Position numbers and translations under genes: made by a program. The notes under the pieces are model-generated. The model saw only the letters and a program-made list of their open reading frames with translations. It did no database searches and was not told the DNA's origin. 64,000 bases of DNA. Origin: Dichetophora obliterata. Its lineage: Eukaryota > Arthropoda > Insecta > Diptera > Sciomyzidae. The DNA lies in contig OY986438.1 in the NCBI GenBank assembly GCA_963920525.1, positions 54,075,253-54,139,252 on the forward strand, given 5' to 3'. This document shows, one piece after another, positions 9,828-20,383 of this stretch. Positions within the stretch are counted from its first letter, which is position 1. Each line of letters opens with the position of its first letter.

Positions 9828-12611
9828 ATGATTCAGATTTTGTGTAGGCAGCACAGGGGCCTTAATGTAGTGCATTTCAATGCACGCAGTTTAAATATGG
9901 CAAAACTTGACTACATAAGATATATCTTTGAAGACTCTTCGGCAGACATAGTATGCATTTCTGAAACGTGGCTATGTGATGACATAAATCAAGCAATCTG
10001 CAATATAAAAATTTTTAAGCTGTTTCGAAATGATCGATTTGACAAAAAGGGTGGAGGAGTTGCAGTTTACTGTAAAAATAATTTAAAATCTGAATTTGTA
10101 AGTAAGTCGACTGGTTCAGGTATTAAGTTCTGAAATATCTGTATATCTGATCAAAATACTAAAATGCTTCTGTTATGTGTCTATAACCCAAATAAATGTC
10201 ACCCTGTTGATCCATTGTTTTCTGTACTGTCCAACTGTTTTCTAGATTATGATTTCTAGATGATGATTTAATGTTATTGTGTGGAGACTTCAATATCAAT
10301 ATTATCTCGAACGACTTCCAAAACATACGTTATATGACAAAATATCGTCGTTAGGATTATCAATAGTGAATGAAAGTCTACCCACGCGATTTGCTGACAA
10401 TACTAACCCAAGTCTTTTGGACTACTTTATTATTTCTGACTGTTCTGCTGTGTTGTTATTTGACCAATTTTACTTCATTTCTGATCACGACTTAATTTTT
10501 TGTTCGTTAAATATCAACTTTTCTCGTAATATTATGTCTAATACAATCTCATATCGTGATTTTAAATCTATTGATTACACGTCTCTGTTAAATGATATAT
10601 CAATCACCCCCTTTAATAATTGCTGGCTTCATACCAATATTAATGATAAACTTAGATCACTTATGGATCCAATAAAATATTTATTTGATAAACATGTCCC
10701 CCTGCGTTCGATAAATATCAAGAATACATCTTGTCCTTGGTTTTCCCAAAATGTTTTAAATGCCTTAAAAAAAAGGAACAAGCTTCGAACAATATGGAGA
10801 AAAAATCCCACCTCATCCAACTGGAATATATATAGAACTGCTAGAAATGAGTCCGTTCTTATTACTAGACAAGCCAAATCACGTTATTACTCGGCAAAAC
10901 TAAAACTATCGCTCCCAACCAAACCACTTTGGGAAAACATTAAAAAACTTGGAGTATGCAATAAAGGTGGTATCTTTATTTTATAATAAATTTATAATAA
11001 ATGCAATATAAATCCTGAAACTCTTAATAATTTTTTTTTTGGTGCTGTTGATAACTCAAGTAGTACTATACCCCCCTATTGTTATATGACCACGCAACAA
11101 TCTTTTAAGTTCACACCAGTAAATGAATTTGATGTTCGCAAGTGGGTAATGCAAGTTAAATCAAATGCTACAGGTGAGGATGGTGTTCCCATAAAGTTCA
11201 TAAAACTCATACTCCCTCATATAATTAGCTCTATTACACATATAATTAATTCATGTTTTATGTCGTCATCATTTCCAAACTTGTGGAAAACTGCAATTGT
11301 TCTACCTGTTGCAAAAAAACATAACCCTTCTGGTCTGAATGACTTTAGGCTCATGGCTCAGCAAATCAATAAACACTTACTTGAAAAAAAACTATTATCC
11401 CCTTTGCAATCTGGTTTTCGAGCTGGGCATGGGTGTTCTTCTGCAGTTGTAAAAGTTCTTGATGACATACGACCAGAATATGACGCCGGGTCTATGACTT
11501 TGCTCGGCCTTTTCGACTTCTCTAAGGCTTTTGATAAAGTTAATCATCAATACTTGTGTCATAAGCTTAAGACTTAGTTTGGGTTTTGTGATAGTGCCGT
11601 CAATCTGATGTCTAATTATTTGCTAAATAGGACTTAAAAAGTCAATGTTGGTCAATTGTCTTCTCAGTATAAACTAGTCTTAAGTGGTGTTCTACAAGGA
11701 TCCATACTAGGTCCTCTTTTGTTTTCATTGTTTATAAATGATATTTTCTGTGTGTGCAAACATGCATCTGTTCATGCTTATGCAGTTGATGTACAGCTGT
11801 ATTTGTCACGTCAAACTTCGCTTCTTGAAGATCTTTGCTGTAGATTGAATGAAGATAGCAGTATAGCTAAGATAGCAGTATTAATAATTGGGCCAGTAGC
11901 AATGGTCTTCAACTAAATGCATTAAAGTCGTATGTTCTTCCTATTTGTAAGAATAAAAATTGTTTAAATGATGTCCCGGATTTGTTTATTGGAACAAATA
12001 AGCTTACTGTTGTGTCAAAAATTGTAAATCTTGGTTTCCATATTAATTCGTCTCTATCATGTGTTGATCATGTAAGCAGTGTAGTCAAAAAAGTTTATTA
12101 TGTCCTTCGTAATTTGAGAATGTCAGCTTATGTAACTCTTGTTGATATAAAACGGAAGTTGGTGATCCAACTGATCTTACCAGTTATAATGTATGCTGAA
12201 ATAGTATACAGTAAACTTGACTCATCCTCCCAATTAAAACTTCAAATTGCTTTTAATTATGCCACACGCTATGTATATGGCTTGCGAAAATTTGACCATT
12301 TATCTAGTTACAGAAATGCAATACTCGGATGTGATTTAACTGCATACTTGAATGCAAGAAACTGTATATATTTGCATAAACTTATTCACGAGAAAACACC
12401 GCTTTATCTTTATTCAAAACTTCAGTTCTGCCTGTCTAGAAGAAGTCATATTTTAACTGTACCTTGGCATAACTCGCTGAACTCATCTCATTTGTTTTTC
12501 GTTAACGCCATTAGAATATGGAATGCACTACCTCGAAGGATAAGAGAAATTATTAGGAGAGGAATTTTTGGGCAATCTATTTTATCTTTTTTTTCTACTC
12601 AAACAACTTGA
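9828..12611 (+). pseudogene. LINE ORF2 (endonuclease and reverse transcriptase), broken
   Basis: The N-terminal AP-like endonuclease is recognisable (VVHFNARSL, DIVCISETWL, GGGVAVYCK at 9828-10133; SDHDLIFCSLN near 10480). RT blocks follow at 11086-11577 (FPNLWKTAIVLPV, LQSGFRAGHGC, GLFDFSKAFDKVNH) and 11656-11916 (GVLQGSILGPLLFSLFINDI). The catalytic box reads YAVD instead of YADD. About 16 codons between NDFR and the helix before QQINKHLL appear deleted. The C-terminal part (11982-12611) ends with WNALPRRIRE. At least three frame changes and stops separate the pieces. Confidence 0.85.
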
Positions 12612-12904
12612 ATTTTTAATTTATTCTCTCTTCTCAGCTCCCTACTATATCTTGTAAATCTATAATGCTTTATATTTTTGTTTTTTCATTTACTACTCAA
12701 ACACCACTGTATTAAAAGAAAACTTTTTACTCTTTTTAAACAAAATTTTGGCTTACATTTTAAGTTACCTTTACCTTAAATTAATTAAGTTAAACAAAAT
12801 TAAATTCAATCCAAATATTCTCAATTAAGCCTAGTTGTTATTCAATTTTATATTATTTTGTACTATAAGAGAACATAGTTCTAAGTGTACTAATGTATAG
12901 CTTT

Positions 12905-12943
12905 AATAATAATAATAATAATAAATAATAATAAATAATAATG
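12905..12943 (+). repeat. (TAA)n-type tail of the LINE
   Basis: TAATAATAATAATAATAAATAATAATA-like sequence directly after the LINE 3' UTR, the expected place for a non-LTR tail. It shares its unit with the giant array at 55987-64000. Confidence 0.7.
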
Positions 12944-12989
12944 ACAAATATATAATAATAATTAAATTAAATCTAAATTCTGACGTGTA

Positions 12990-13225
12990 GAGTAGCAACA
13001 CATTCAGAGAAAAACATCGTGAACTAAGGTAGCGCTATCATTACAGTTAACAACAAATGTCTGCGCTGAATGCGGCCAATGAAAATGCAATATGAAAGCA
13101 AAGATTGGCAAAAATACCAAAATGACTGAGTTTGACAGTTATGGTCACAAAGAAAGAGAACACTTTCAGCTCTAACACTACCTTGTCTAGTTCTACTAAG
13201 CTTGAGCCCATTATGTTTGAGCCTT
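12990..13225. repeat. Dispersed MITE relic (family at 40611 and 52230)
   Basis: The inverse complement of 13060-13200 matches 40620-40745 (GACAAGGTA, CTGTCAAACTCA, TTTTGGTATTTTTGCCAAT). The left part (ACATTCAGAGAAAAACATCG) matches the inverse of about 52230-52260. No coding potential. Confidence 0.65.
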
Positions 13226-14535
13226 AAATGGACCATAATAATGCGAGGAGAGCAAAAGAGTAATTTTTTTATAGCAGAGCAAGCACTTGGTTGCATGAAT
13301 ATGAAACTTTTTCATTCTACGAAATATCCAAAGATACATTTGACTACCACGTTATATATTTAATTTTCTATTACTTATTTATTTTGACTCAAAATAATAT
13401 TAAGAGTTTCAAAAAATATAATAGCCATGTTTTTGTTATAAAACAGTAATAAAAGAATAAAAGTAGTGTATGCGCTACACAGTATATAGAAATTTAATAA
13501 TCCTTACATACGAATATTTCCAAAACTTTAAGCTTTGAATTAATGAATGTACTGAAAAACACGGTTTTCATTATAAAATCTAAGCGATGTCAACTTGTTG
13601 TAGGTCATTGTTACAAACAGTATGAATGTATTTATTTAAATATTTTGGAAAATCAAAAAGACTTACTTCTTCATATATTTAGTTTCAATATAAGAACATT
13701 CAAACAAATATATCATTAGTCATATTTACACAGCGCAGAGGATTCCTTACTTAAATCTCGCTCATAAAACTTAAGCTTGCCTGTCCTAAATCATCAACAT
13801 TTTAATGGAGGATTTAGACGAAACATTTTTAAAAATATATTTTTTTTAATTGATTGTTGTAAAACTATCAAAAAATAAATAAAAATAAATCAAATCTGCT
13901 TATAATTCAGATTCTACAGTGCTTGAAACCTGGTGCGCCAGAGTATTTTTGACTAACCACACTAACTTTTAACGCGTTTTTGTTAAAACATACTTTTTCA
14001 AAACTTGCCACATTTTTTATTTTTATTTGTTTGTAATGTATTTTCTTTCCATTCTGGAATGGAAAGTCTTAGTGCATTCAAGTCTATTTTCAAATTCATT
14101 TTTTCGTTTGTTTTAAAAAAATCTGGAACCGAGCTATGATATGGGTCGATTTTAGCTTATTTTTAAGCACGCCAACTTCAGCGCTTTCCTTATATATAAA
14201 ATAAATATATTCTAAAAAAAAACATTTTTTTGTTACTTAAACTGATGATGTAAAATTAAAATGCAAATGAAGTGTTCGAATATATAATACACTTTTTTCG
14301 AAAACATCTTATAAAATATGCCTAAATTTCAACCGATTTTGCCTTAAATCTCCTTAAGTTATTGAAAAAGCATAGTTTTTTAAAAAAGTGCAGCAAAAGA
14401 ACTATTTAAAAAAAAGACGCAGCAAAGCACTGAAATTATACTTTTTTTTTGAAAAGACTACATAACCCCGTTTGTCATTAATTTCAGAGAGAGAATATAT
14501 GTTTGTTTGCATAAAATAAGTATATGCCAAATATA
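13226..14535. other. Intergenic, no gene seen
   Basis: Very AT-rich, with no ORF and no clear repeat boundaries. 14041-14061 holds a short perfect-looking inverted repeat (TTTCCATTCTGGAATGGAAA). Confidence 0.4.
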
Positions 14536-14539
14536 TACT
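14536..14539. other. Target site duplication TACT, left copy
   Basis: TACT directly abuts the left LTR end and is repeated at 20384-20387 on the other side of the element. Confidence 0.75.
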
Positions 14540-14762
14540 TGTGGAAATTAAATATTTCCACGAGAAATATAATAAAAATTTATACGTATGATTGAATAAT
14601 TTATTAGATACTGAAAAATTTTGAAATATTTTTATACATTTAAAATATGAAAACTTAATTCTAAAAAATACAAAAAGAACTTAAAAACTAAGTGGTTTTA
14701 AAACAAAGTGTTTTACATACAATTGAAACAATATTAAAATGTAATAATAAGATAACACTACA
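14540..14762 (-). repeat. 3' LTR of CsRn1-type element
   Basis: 223 bp with terminal TG and CA, near-identical to 20161-20383. The only differences I see are two within its first 20 bases as read on the plus strand (AAATATTTCC versus TATATTTTC). The pol stop codon is immediately adjacent. Confidence 0.92.
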
Positions 14763-14776
14763 TTATTCCCCCTCCA
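14763..14776 (-). promoter_or_regulatory. Polypurine tract before the 3' LTR
   Basis: On the minus strand GGAGGGGGAATAA leads straight into the LTR start TGTAG. This is the usual primer site for plus-strand DNA synthesis. It overlaps the last pol codons (LEGE, stop). Confidence 0.7.
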
Positions 14777-17700
14777 AAGAATTCGGTATTAGTCTTACCG
14801 TGTTTGCTAATAAATTAAAATGAACTGTCTTAGCTGATTTATTTGCATTAAAAAGTGTTTTTGAAACATTAATGTTAACAAAAGCTGGCTTAATTCGATC
14901 AATATTAACCGTTATAATATTTTTGTTTTTAAGAATTTTAAAAAATTTTGGAGACTTTTCTAATACTTTGAATGGTCCGTCGTATGGCTCTTGAAGTGGT
15001 TTTTTAATAGTGTCATTGCGAACAAATACAAACTCACAAGTTTTGAGTGATTCTGGCACAAATTGTTTAAAATTCTGATTATGATGTGAAATATGTGCTT
15101 GATTATTAGCAACAATATCTTTAAGTTTGAACAAAGTTTCTGATGGACTGAATTTTTGCTCACTAGGAATGACTAACTGACTTGGCAATCTGAGTGTTTG
15201 ACCATAAACCATTTCAGCAGGGGATGCTTTAACATCTTCTTTAAACGTGGATCTTAGCCCTAATAGAACTAGTGGTAATTCTGAGTACCAATTGTTTTGG
15301 TTATTGCTCGCTATAAGAGAAGCTTTGAGTTGACGATGGAAACGTTCTATCATCCCATTAGCTTGTGGGTGATAAGCTGAAGTTTTGATGTGTTTGCAAC
15401 CAAATTTGGTAATAAAATTTTTGAATGTAGTTGATGTAAACTGAGGTCCTCGATCAGAAGTAATTTCCAGAGGAACCCCAAAGCGTGATATAAACTCTCT
15501 TTGGAACGTGTCAACAATAATATTAGCCCTTGTATCTTTAAGAGGATAAACCTCAGGCCAACGTGTGTTCCTGTCAATTATGGTAAACAAATATCGGTAA
15601 CCATTTGAAATCGGTAATGGGCCAACCAAGTCAATATGAATATGTTCAAAACGACCGCTCGGAATGTTTATCTTGTGAGGTAGTGTTTTAGTGTGTCTAT
15701 GTACCTTAGATTTTTGACATCTAATACATTCTTGAGTCCATTTGTTTATTTGTGTGTTCATGTTAGGCCAAAAATATCGTTGTGTGATTAGTCGTCTAGT
15801 ACCTCTAGTTCCTGGATGTGAAATGTTATGTATTTGATCAAAAACTCTTTTCCGTAGTGTTTGGGGAATGTATGGTCTTGTATTATTTGTAGAATTTTCA
15901 CACCAAATTTTTATGTTTAAAAACGGAATATCAACTTGTTCAAACTTGTAAGTTGTTTTGTCTGTTATGCTCTTGAGTTCTGTGTCAATGATTTGTTCCT
16001 GATGTAATTGTTTGAGATCAAGGTCGGGTGTTCTAACTTCTGTTACCTCGCATCTTGAAAGTGCATCTGCTACTGAGTTGTCTGTACCCTTAATGTGTAA
16101 TATTGTGTTAGTGAATTGTGCTATGTATTCAAGGTGTCGTGTTTGTCTAGGACTACGTTCGGTTTTAGAAGATAATGCATTAACTAAAGGTTTGTGATCT
16201 GTGAAAACTGTAAAAATGTTACCTTCCAGGAAGTGTCGAAAATGTTTAATAGTTAAGTAAATCGCAAGTAATTCTCTGTCAAATGTACTATATTTCGTTT
16301 CAGCAGGTGAAAGTTTCTTAGAGAAGAAAGCTATAGGCTCAAGTTTATTGTTATGTTCTTGTTGTAAAACGCCACCTATTGCGGTAATGGATGCATCTAC
16401 AGCAATCGACAGTTGTGCCTTACTATTAACATGGTTAATAAGTGTTTGCGTGGCAAAACTGTCTTTGATTGTTGTAAATGCATGTAAAGTAGTGTCTGTC
16501 CACTGTAAATGTTTGCTTTTAGTTTTCGAAGCTGTTGTTACCATGTCATAAATGGATTCAAGCATGTGTGCGAGTTTAGGAATGCACCTGTGGTAGTAAT
16601 TTGTCATACCTATAAATTTTTGCATGTGTTTGACTGTTACCGGTTGTGGATAATCTTGAATGCATTTAACACGTTCTTGTGACGGACGTATTCCGTGTTT
16701 AGATATGTTGTAGCTAAGAAAGTCAATGTTATCAACTCCGAATACACATTTGTTAGGTTTTATGTTTAAACCGTAATCATTGAGTCTTCTAAAAACTTGC
16801 GTTAAATGTTCGAAATGTTGTGTTTCTGTCTCACTAGCAATCAAGATGTCATCTAAGTATACGAAAATAAAATCTAGTCCATGTAGCACTTCATTAATGA
16901 ACCTCTGGAATGTCTGGGCTGAGTTCCTCAAGCCAAATGGCATACGGAGGAACTCGAACATCCCAAAAGGTGTAGTGATTGCTGTCTTGTGTATGTCGTT
17001 AGGTGCCATTGGTATTTGATGATATGCTCTGACTAAATCGAGTTTTGAGTAAATGCATGTATTGTGTAAATTTAAAGAAAAATCATGTATGTGTGGTAAT
17101 GGATATCGGTCAGGTACTGTAATTGTGTTAAGTCTTCTGTAGTCGCCACATGGTCTCCAATCATTGGGCTCGCGTTTAGGTACTAGGTGTAATGGAGAGG
17201 ATGTTTGAGAATTTGACGGTCTACAAATACCAGAAGTAACTAAGAACTGAAATTCTTGTTTAGCTACTTTTAACTTTGGCAAGTCTAGACGTCGTGGTCT
17301 TGTGTAAGGTAATTGTCCTTCAGTGACAATGTGATGTACAGTGTGATGTTTAATTGGTGCTGTGTAATCGGGTTCTGTTATTAAAGAAGGAAATTTTTTG
17401 AGTAATTGTGTATACTTGTTATCTATAGTAAATAATTTAGGTAAAGATGTTTCAGAAAATGCTGAAATTGTATTGACAGATAAATTAGTTAAAGGGTCAA
17501 CGAGACGTTTGTGTTTAAGGTCAATAAGAAGGCCATATTTTGTCAAGAAATCTGCACCTATAATAGGTTTGGAGATGTCAGCTATAATAAATGAAAATGG
17601 TAATTCACGTCGTAAATTTAAATTAAGTGTCAATAATTTTTTTCCAAATGTAGAGATTGCTGTGCCATTAGCAGCTTGTAATACCAAATCTGATTTTTTG

Positions 17701-17915
17701 TTTGAAATTTTGAATTTTGAGGAAGGTAGAACTGATACCTCTGCTCCACTGTCAATAAGAAAATTTAATTTACTAGAGGGGTCAAATACAAAAAGACGAC
17801 GTGTATGTATGACGGGTCTATTATCAGTCGTCGCGACAACAGAGTCTTTTAGTTTGTTGAATTGTGTTGTGTTATGTTGTGTGGTGAAAAGTTGTCGTTT
17901 TGAACAAATGCACAT
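14763..17915 (-). CDS. Pol polyprotein of CsRn1-type retrotransposon, intact
   Basis: The 1050-residue frame is uninterrupted. It contains an aspartic protease ([14 protein letters not shown]55), reverse transcriptase with [11 protein letters not shown] (YLDD 353-356), RNase H ([14 protein letters not shown]507; TDHKPL), and integrase. The integrase has an HHCC finger (H696, H700, C730, C733), D762, D821 and E857, so D and E are 35 residues apart as in active DDE integrases. A GPY/F-like module ([10 protein letters not shown]) follows near the C-terminus. Pol overlaps the gag end and is in the -1 frame relative to gag, so expression by -1 frameshifting is likely. I saw no classical slippery heptamer in the overlap. 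The stop abuts the 3' LTR. Confidence 0.93.
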   Translation of the reverse strand: MCICSKRQLFTTQHNTTQFNKLKDSVVATTDNRPVIHTRRLFVFDPSSKLNFLIDSGAEVSVLPSSKFKISNKKSDLVLQAANGTAISTFGKKLLTLNLNLRRELPFSFIIADISKPIIGADFLTKYGLLIDLKHKRLVDPLTNLSVNTISAFSETSLPKLFTIDNKYTQLLKKFPSLITEPDYTAPIKHHTVHHIVTEGQLPYTRPRRLDLPKLKVAKQEFQFLVTSGICRPSNSQTSSPLHLVPKREPNDWRPCGDYRRLNTITVPDRYPLPHIHDFSLNLHNTCIYSKLDLVRAYHQIPMAPNDIHKTAITTPFGMFEFLRMPFGLRNSAQTFQRFINEVLHGLDFIFVYLDDILIASETETQHFEHLTQVFRRLNDYGLNIKPNKCVFGVDNIDFLSYNISKHGIRPSQERVKCIQDYPQPVTVKHMQKFIGMTNYYHRCIPKLAHMLESIYDMVTTASKTKSKHLQWTDTTLHAFTTIKDSFATQTLINHVNSKAQLSIAVDASITAIGGVLQQEHNNKLEPIAFFSKKLSPAETKYSTFDRELLAIYLTIKHFRHFLEGNIFTVFTDHKPLVNALSSKTERSPRQTRHLEYIAQFTNTILHIKGTDNSVADALSRCEVTEVRTPDLDLKQLHQEQIIDTELKSITDKTTYKFEQVDIPFLNIKIWCENSTNNTRPYIPQTLRKRVFDQIHNISHPGTRGTRRLITQRYFWPNMNTQINKWTQECIRCQKSKVHRHTKTLPHKINIPSGRFEHIHIDLVGPLPISNGYRYLFTIIDRNTRWPEVYPLKDTRANIIVDTFQREFISRFGVPLEITSDRGPQFTSTTFKNFITKFGCKHIKTSAYHPQANGMIERFHRQLKASLIASNNQNNWYSELPLVLLGLRSTFKEDVKASPAEMVYGQTLRLPSQLVIPSEQKFSPSETLFKLKDIVANNQAHISHHNQNFKQFVPESLKTCEFVFVRNDTIKKPLQEPYDGPFKVLEKSPKFFKILKNKNIITVNIDRIKPAFVNINVSKTLFNANKSAKTVHFNLLANTVRLIPNSLEGE

Positions 17916-18817
17916 GGTTGTTCACATTTACGTGCGTTTTTACCGAATCTGAAATGGTACTTACATACCCAATTGGAAGGTCGTTGACCTGAAGAGGACC
18001 TATAAGACGATCGACGTCTTGAAGTTCCTCTGGAACTAAATCTTCTGGAAATTGGACGACTGAAACGTTGATTCTTAAGTTCATCAACATCAAGCGAGAG
18101 TTTTTGAAAACATTCAAAAATTTTAGATGTTTGTTCTGCAAAATGTTTAGTAATATTTGCTATCTCATTAGAATTAGAGATGTGTTTCGATACATTAAAG
18201 TTATTCTTGATTGCAGATACCTCAGATTCTGCTAATACCTCCCACAAGTTATCAGCGAGTAATAACAACTCATCTAATTCCTTATGACCAGATCCTGTCA
18301 AAGCAATGTTCAGACTTTTAGGTAGTTTACGTAACCAAAGCTTATAAACTAAGTCTTTGTTGACTGTTGAACCAGCTAAAAGAAGCAAGGATCTGTAAAA
18401 TTGAGATGGTTTTTGGTCACCCATCTCAGTGTCAGATAGCATCTTATCGAACCGTTTGTTCTCACTTAAAGTATGTCTATTTATCAGAACTTTCTTCAAA
18501 CCTTCATACAAGTTGGTTGAAGGTGGTTGTTGTATGAAATCTAATACCGTAACTATGACTTCTTGTGGAAGTGCAGTCACAAGATATTCATACTTTGTTT
18601 GGTCAGTGGTAATCCCTTTAGATCGAAATTGGAATTCTGCATGAATAAACCATGCATCAGGACTATCAGTCCAGAACTGTGGGAGTTTGACTGACGTTGC
18701 ATGAACTTCAATGTTAGATGATGAATCATCGAAAGGGTTCAATAAAGGAGGCTCAAAATTAATTAAATGGTTATCTCCGTCTCCTGAGGTGGATAACCGG
18801 GTAGGAGTACGTTGCAT
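17849..18817 (-). CDS. Gag of CsRn1-type retrotransposon, intact
   Basis: This 322-residue protein starts at ATG 18817. Residues about 40-190 form a capsid-like domain with [30 protein letters not shown] and [14 protein letters not shown], the signature of CsRn1/Kamikaze Gag. A central helical part is followed by an Arg/Ser-rich stretch ([20 protein letters not shown]). The C-terminal finger [18 protein letters not shown] has the C-H-C-C arrangement described for this clade instead of the CCHC knuckle. It packages the RNA and forms particles. Its end overlaps pol by 67 bases. Confidence 0.9.
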   Translation of the reverse strand: MQRTPTRLSTSGDGDNHLINFEPPLLNPFDDSSSNIEVHATSVKLPQFWTDSPDAWFIHAEFQFRSKGITTDQTKYEYLVTALPQEVIVTVLDFIQQPPSTNLYEGLKKVLINRHTLSENKRFDKMLSDTEMGDQKPSQFYRSLLLLAGSTVNKDLVYKLWLRKLPKSLNIALTGSGHKELDELLLLADNLWEVLAESEVSAIKNNFNVSKHISNSNEIANITKHFAEQTSKIFECFQKLSLDVDELKNQRFSRPISRRFSSRGTSRRRSSYRSSSGQRPSNWVCKYHFRFGKNARKCEQPCAFVQNDNFSPHNITQHNSTN

Positions 18818-18921
18818 TGTATTGTTTTAAAAAATACTAGCTTTATTACAAATAAATTTCTTAAAATAATATTAATAAAATTGAAGTGTGCCTAGCGTGC
18901 AGTGTAGTGCCTACGGTTGTG

Positions 18922-18947
18922 AAACGATAAGCGCCGGCTTATCGTTT
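18922..18947. promoter_or_regulatory. Perfect hairpin upstream of gag
   Basis: AAACGATAAGC and its exact complement GCTTATCGTTT are separated by GCCG, giving an 11-bp stem with a 4-base loop. It lies about 105-130 bases upstream of the gag start codon on the transcript strand. A role in translation start, dimerisation or packaging is inference only. Confidence 0.5.
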
Positions 18948-19010
18948 TACATCCGCTAAAAAGCTAATTGTGTAGTGTATATAAATAAATACCAATCCTT
19001 AGTCGCTGAT

Positions 19011-20003
19011 TTACTGACGTCGCTGCTTGTTTCTGGCGTCACTGCTTGCTTTGGTGTCGCTGCTTGCGTCGGTGGCGCTGCTTACTTCAGCGTCGCTGTC
19101 TGCGTCGGCGTCGTTGCCTGTCTTGGCGTTGCTGCCTGCGTCGGCGTTGTTGCCTACGTCGGCGTCGCTGCCTGCGTCGGCGTTGCTGCCTGCGTCGGCG
19201 TTGCTGCCTGCGTCGGCGTTGCTGCCTGCGTCGGCGTTGCTGCCTGCGTCGGCGTTGCTGCCTGCGTCGGCGTTGCTGCCTGCGTCGGCGTTGCTGCCTG
19301 CGTCGGCGTTGCTGCTTGCGTCGGCGTCGCTGCTTGTGTTGGCGTCGCTGCTTGCGTTGGCGTCGCTGCCTGTGTTGGCGTCGCTGCTTGCGTTGGCGTC
19401 GCTGTCTGTGTTGGCGTCGCTGCTTGCGTTGGCGTCGCTGTTTGTTTCGACGTTGCTGACTGCGTTGGCGTTGCTGCCTGCGTCGGCGTTGCTGTTTGCG
19501 TCGGCGTCGCTGCTTGTGTTGGCGTCGCTGCTTGCGTTGGCGTCGCTGCCTGTGTTGGTGTCGCTGCTTGCGTTGGCGTCGCTGCCTGTGTTGGCGTCGC
19601 TGTCAACGTTGGCGTTGCTGTTGACGTTGACTTCTCTGCTGACGTTAGCGTTTCTTTCGACGTTGGCGTCTATTTCGACGTTGGCGTCTCTTTCGACGTT
19701 GGCGTCTCTGTCAACGTTGGCGTTGCTGTTGACGTTGACGTCGCTATTTCTGCCGAAGTTGTTGTCGATGTCGGCGTTGTTGCTGGCGTCGAGATACGCT
19801 GCTGCTATTTGCTTCGTTGTGGTGAGGTGGGTTCGCTGTTGTAGCTCTGCAGTGAGTAAGTTGCTCACGACTGCAGGCTGTGATGTTGTTGTTGTTGGTG
19901 CGGTGGCGGTTTTGGTGGTAGCGGTGCCTTGCGCACAGGTTTTTGCGGGTTGGTTGTGATGATGTAGATGTTGCTGTAGCTGCACTTTTAGTTGTTGACG
20001 CAA
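19011..20003 (-). CDS. Leader ORF of the retrotransposon (330 aa, hexapeptide repeats), coding status uncertain
   Basis: This frame starts 158 bases inside the 5' LTR and would be the first long ORF on the element RNA, ending about 190 bases before gag. Its first 75 residues are non-repetitive and rich in Gln, His and Thr (LQQHLHHHNQPAKTCAQG); the rest is a hydrophilic repeat of the type NADAGS/SDANAS. I recognise no domain. Because the DNA repeat is 18 bp and lacks stops, several frames are open on both strands, so openness alone is weak evidence. Differences between repeat units change residues in this frame but are mostly silent in the overlapping minus-strand frame reading TPTQAA (19154-19606) and in a plus-strand frame reading GVAACV. 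Confidence 0.35.
   Translation of the reverse strand: MRQQLKVQLQQHLHHHNQPAKTCAQGTATTKTATAPTTTTSQPAVVSNLLTAELQQRTHLTTTKQIAAAYLDASNNADIDNNFGRNSDVNVNSNANVDRDANVERDANVEIDANVERNANVSREVNVNSNANVDSDANTGSDANASSDTNTGSDANASSDANTSSDADANSNADAGSNANAVSNVETNSDANASSDANTDSDANASSDANTGSDANASSDANTSSDADASSNADAGSNADAGSNADAGSNADAGSNADAGSNADAGSNADAGSNADAGSDADVGNNADAGSNAKTGNDADADSDAEVSSATDASSDTKASSDARNKQRRQ
19055..19760. repeat. 18-bp GC-rich tandem repeat in the retrotransposon leader
   Basis: Units of the type GCTGCCTGCGTCGGCGTT recur about 30 times, perfect in the middle (about 19150-19310) and variable at the edges, degrading into GACGTTGGCGTCTCTTTC-type units after 19610. Variation is almost only C/T at every third base. 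GC content contrasts sharply with the AT-rich window. It occupies the same place (between 5' LTR and gag) as the insulator repeats of the Drosophila gypsy element. Confidence 0.9.
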
Positions 20004-20141
20004 TTGTTGTTGTTGCTGTGGCGCGTAGAGACTGAGCGCGAGAATTTATGAGCGTGTCGCGGGGTTGCTCTACTTCAGTGGCTTAGAGCGCGGGGTTGCT
20101 CTGCTTGAGTATTGATGAGCTCGTTGGTATCGTTGGTCCGG

Positions 20142-20158
20142 TTTCGACAGGATCGCCA
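20142..20158 (-). promoter_or_regulatory. Putative primer binding site
   Basis: Two bases inside the 5' LTR the minus strand reads TGGCGATCCTG, starting with the TGG expected opposite a tRNA CCA end. From memory the first 11 bases are complementary to the 3' end of an arginine tRNA; CsRn1 itself is reported to use a Trp tRNA. The primer identity is uncertain. Confidence 0.5.
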
Positions 20159-20160
20159 AT

Positions 20161-20383
20161 TGTGGAAATTATATATTTTCACGAGAAATATAATAAAAAT
20201 TTATACGTATGATTGAATAATTTATTAGATACTGAAAAATTTTGAAATATTTTTATACATTTAAAATATGAAAACTTAATTCTAAAAAATACAAAAAGAA
20301 CTTAAAAACTAAGTGGTTTTAAAACAAAGTGTTTTACATACAATTGAAACAATATTAAAATGTAATAATAAGATAACACTACA
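20161..20383 (-). repeat. 5' LTR of CsRn1-type element
   Basis: 223 bp, near-identical to 14540-14762. On the minus strand it is upstream of the leader and gag and should contain the element promoter. It is followed by the second TACT at 20384-20387. Confidence 0.92.

Larger units (their letters stand above)
8240..12950 (+). mobile_element. Dead non-LTR retrotransposon (LINE), CR1/jockey-like
   Basis: A 5' UTR of uncertain start leads to an ORF1 with a coiled coil and a baculovirus-FP-like domain, then to an AP-endonuclease/reverse transcriptase ORF2 in several frames, then a 3' UTR ending in a (TAA)n-type tail (12905-12943). No LTRs are present. The ORF1 type and the C-terminal ORF2 motif (WNALPRRIRE) are common in CR1 and jockey clades. 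A TAA tail is better known from I-type elements, so the clade is not settled. Frameshifts, an internal deletion in the RT and a YADD to YAVD change make it inactive. Confidence 0.85.
14540..20383 (-). mobile_element. Complete Ty3/gypsy element, CsRn1-type, apparently intact
   Basis: Two direct 223-bp LTRs (14540-14762 and 20161-20383) bound gag and pol on the minus strand. In element orientation each LTR starts TGTAGTG and ends CCACA. The 4-bp sequence TACT flanks both ends (14536-14539 and 20384-20387), a target site duplication. The LTRs differ at about two positions by my reading, indicating a young insertion. Gag has a C-H-C-C finger and pol a standard protease-RT-RNase H-integrase order, both features of the CsRn1/Kamikaze clade. 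Between the 5' LTR and gag there is a leader of about 1.3 kb with an 18-bp tandem repeat, unusual for the group. The element lies just upstream of Hmbs. Confidence 0.92.

Noticed and set aside
17398..17952. Plus-strand 184-codon frame
   Set aside because: It is antisense to the intact gag/pol frames and has no recognisable domain.
18975..19959. Two plus-strand frames of 289 and 310 codons through the 18-bp repeat
   Set aside because: The repeat unit is a multiple of three without stops, so several frames stay open; these are antisense to the retrotransposon and have no recognisable start context.
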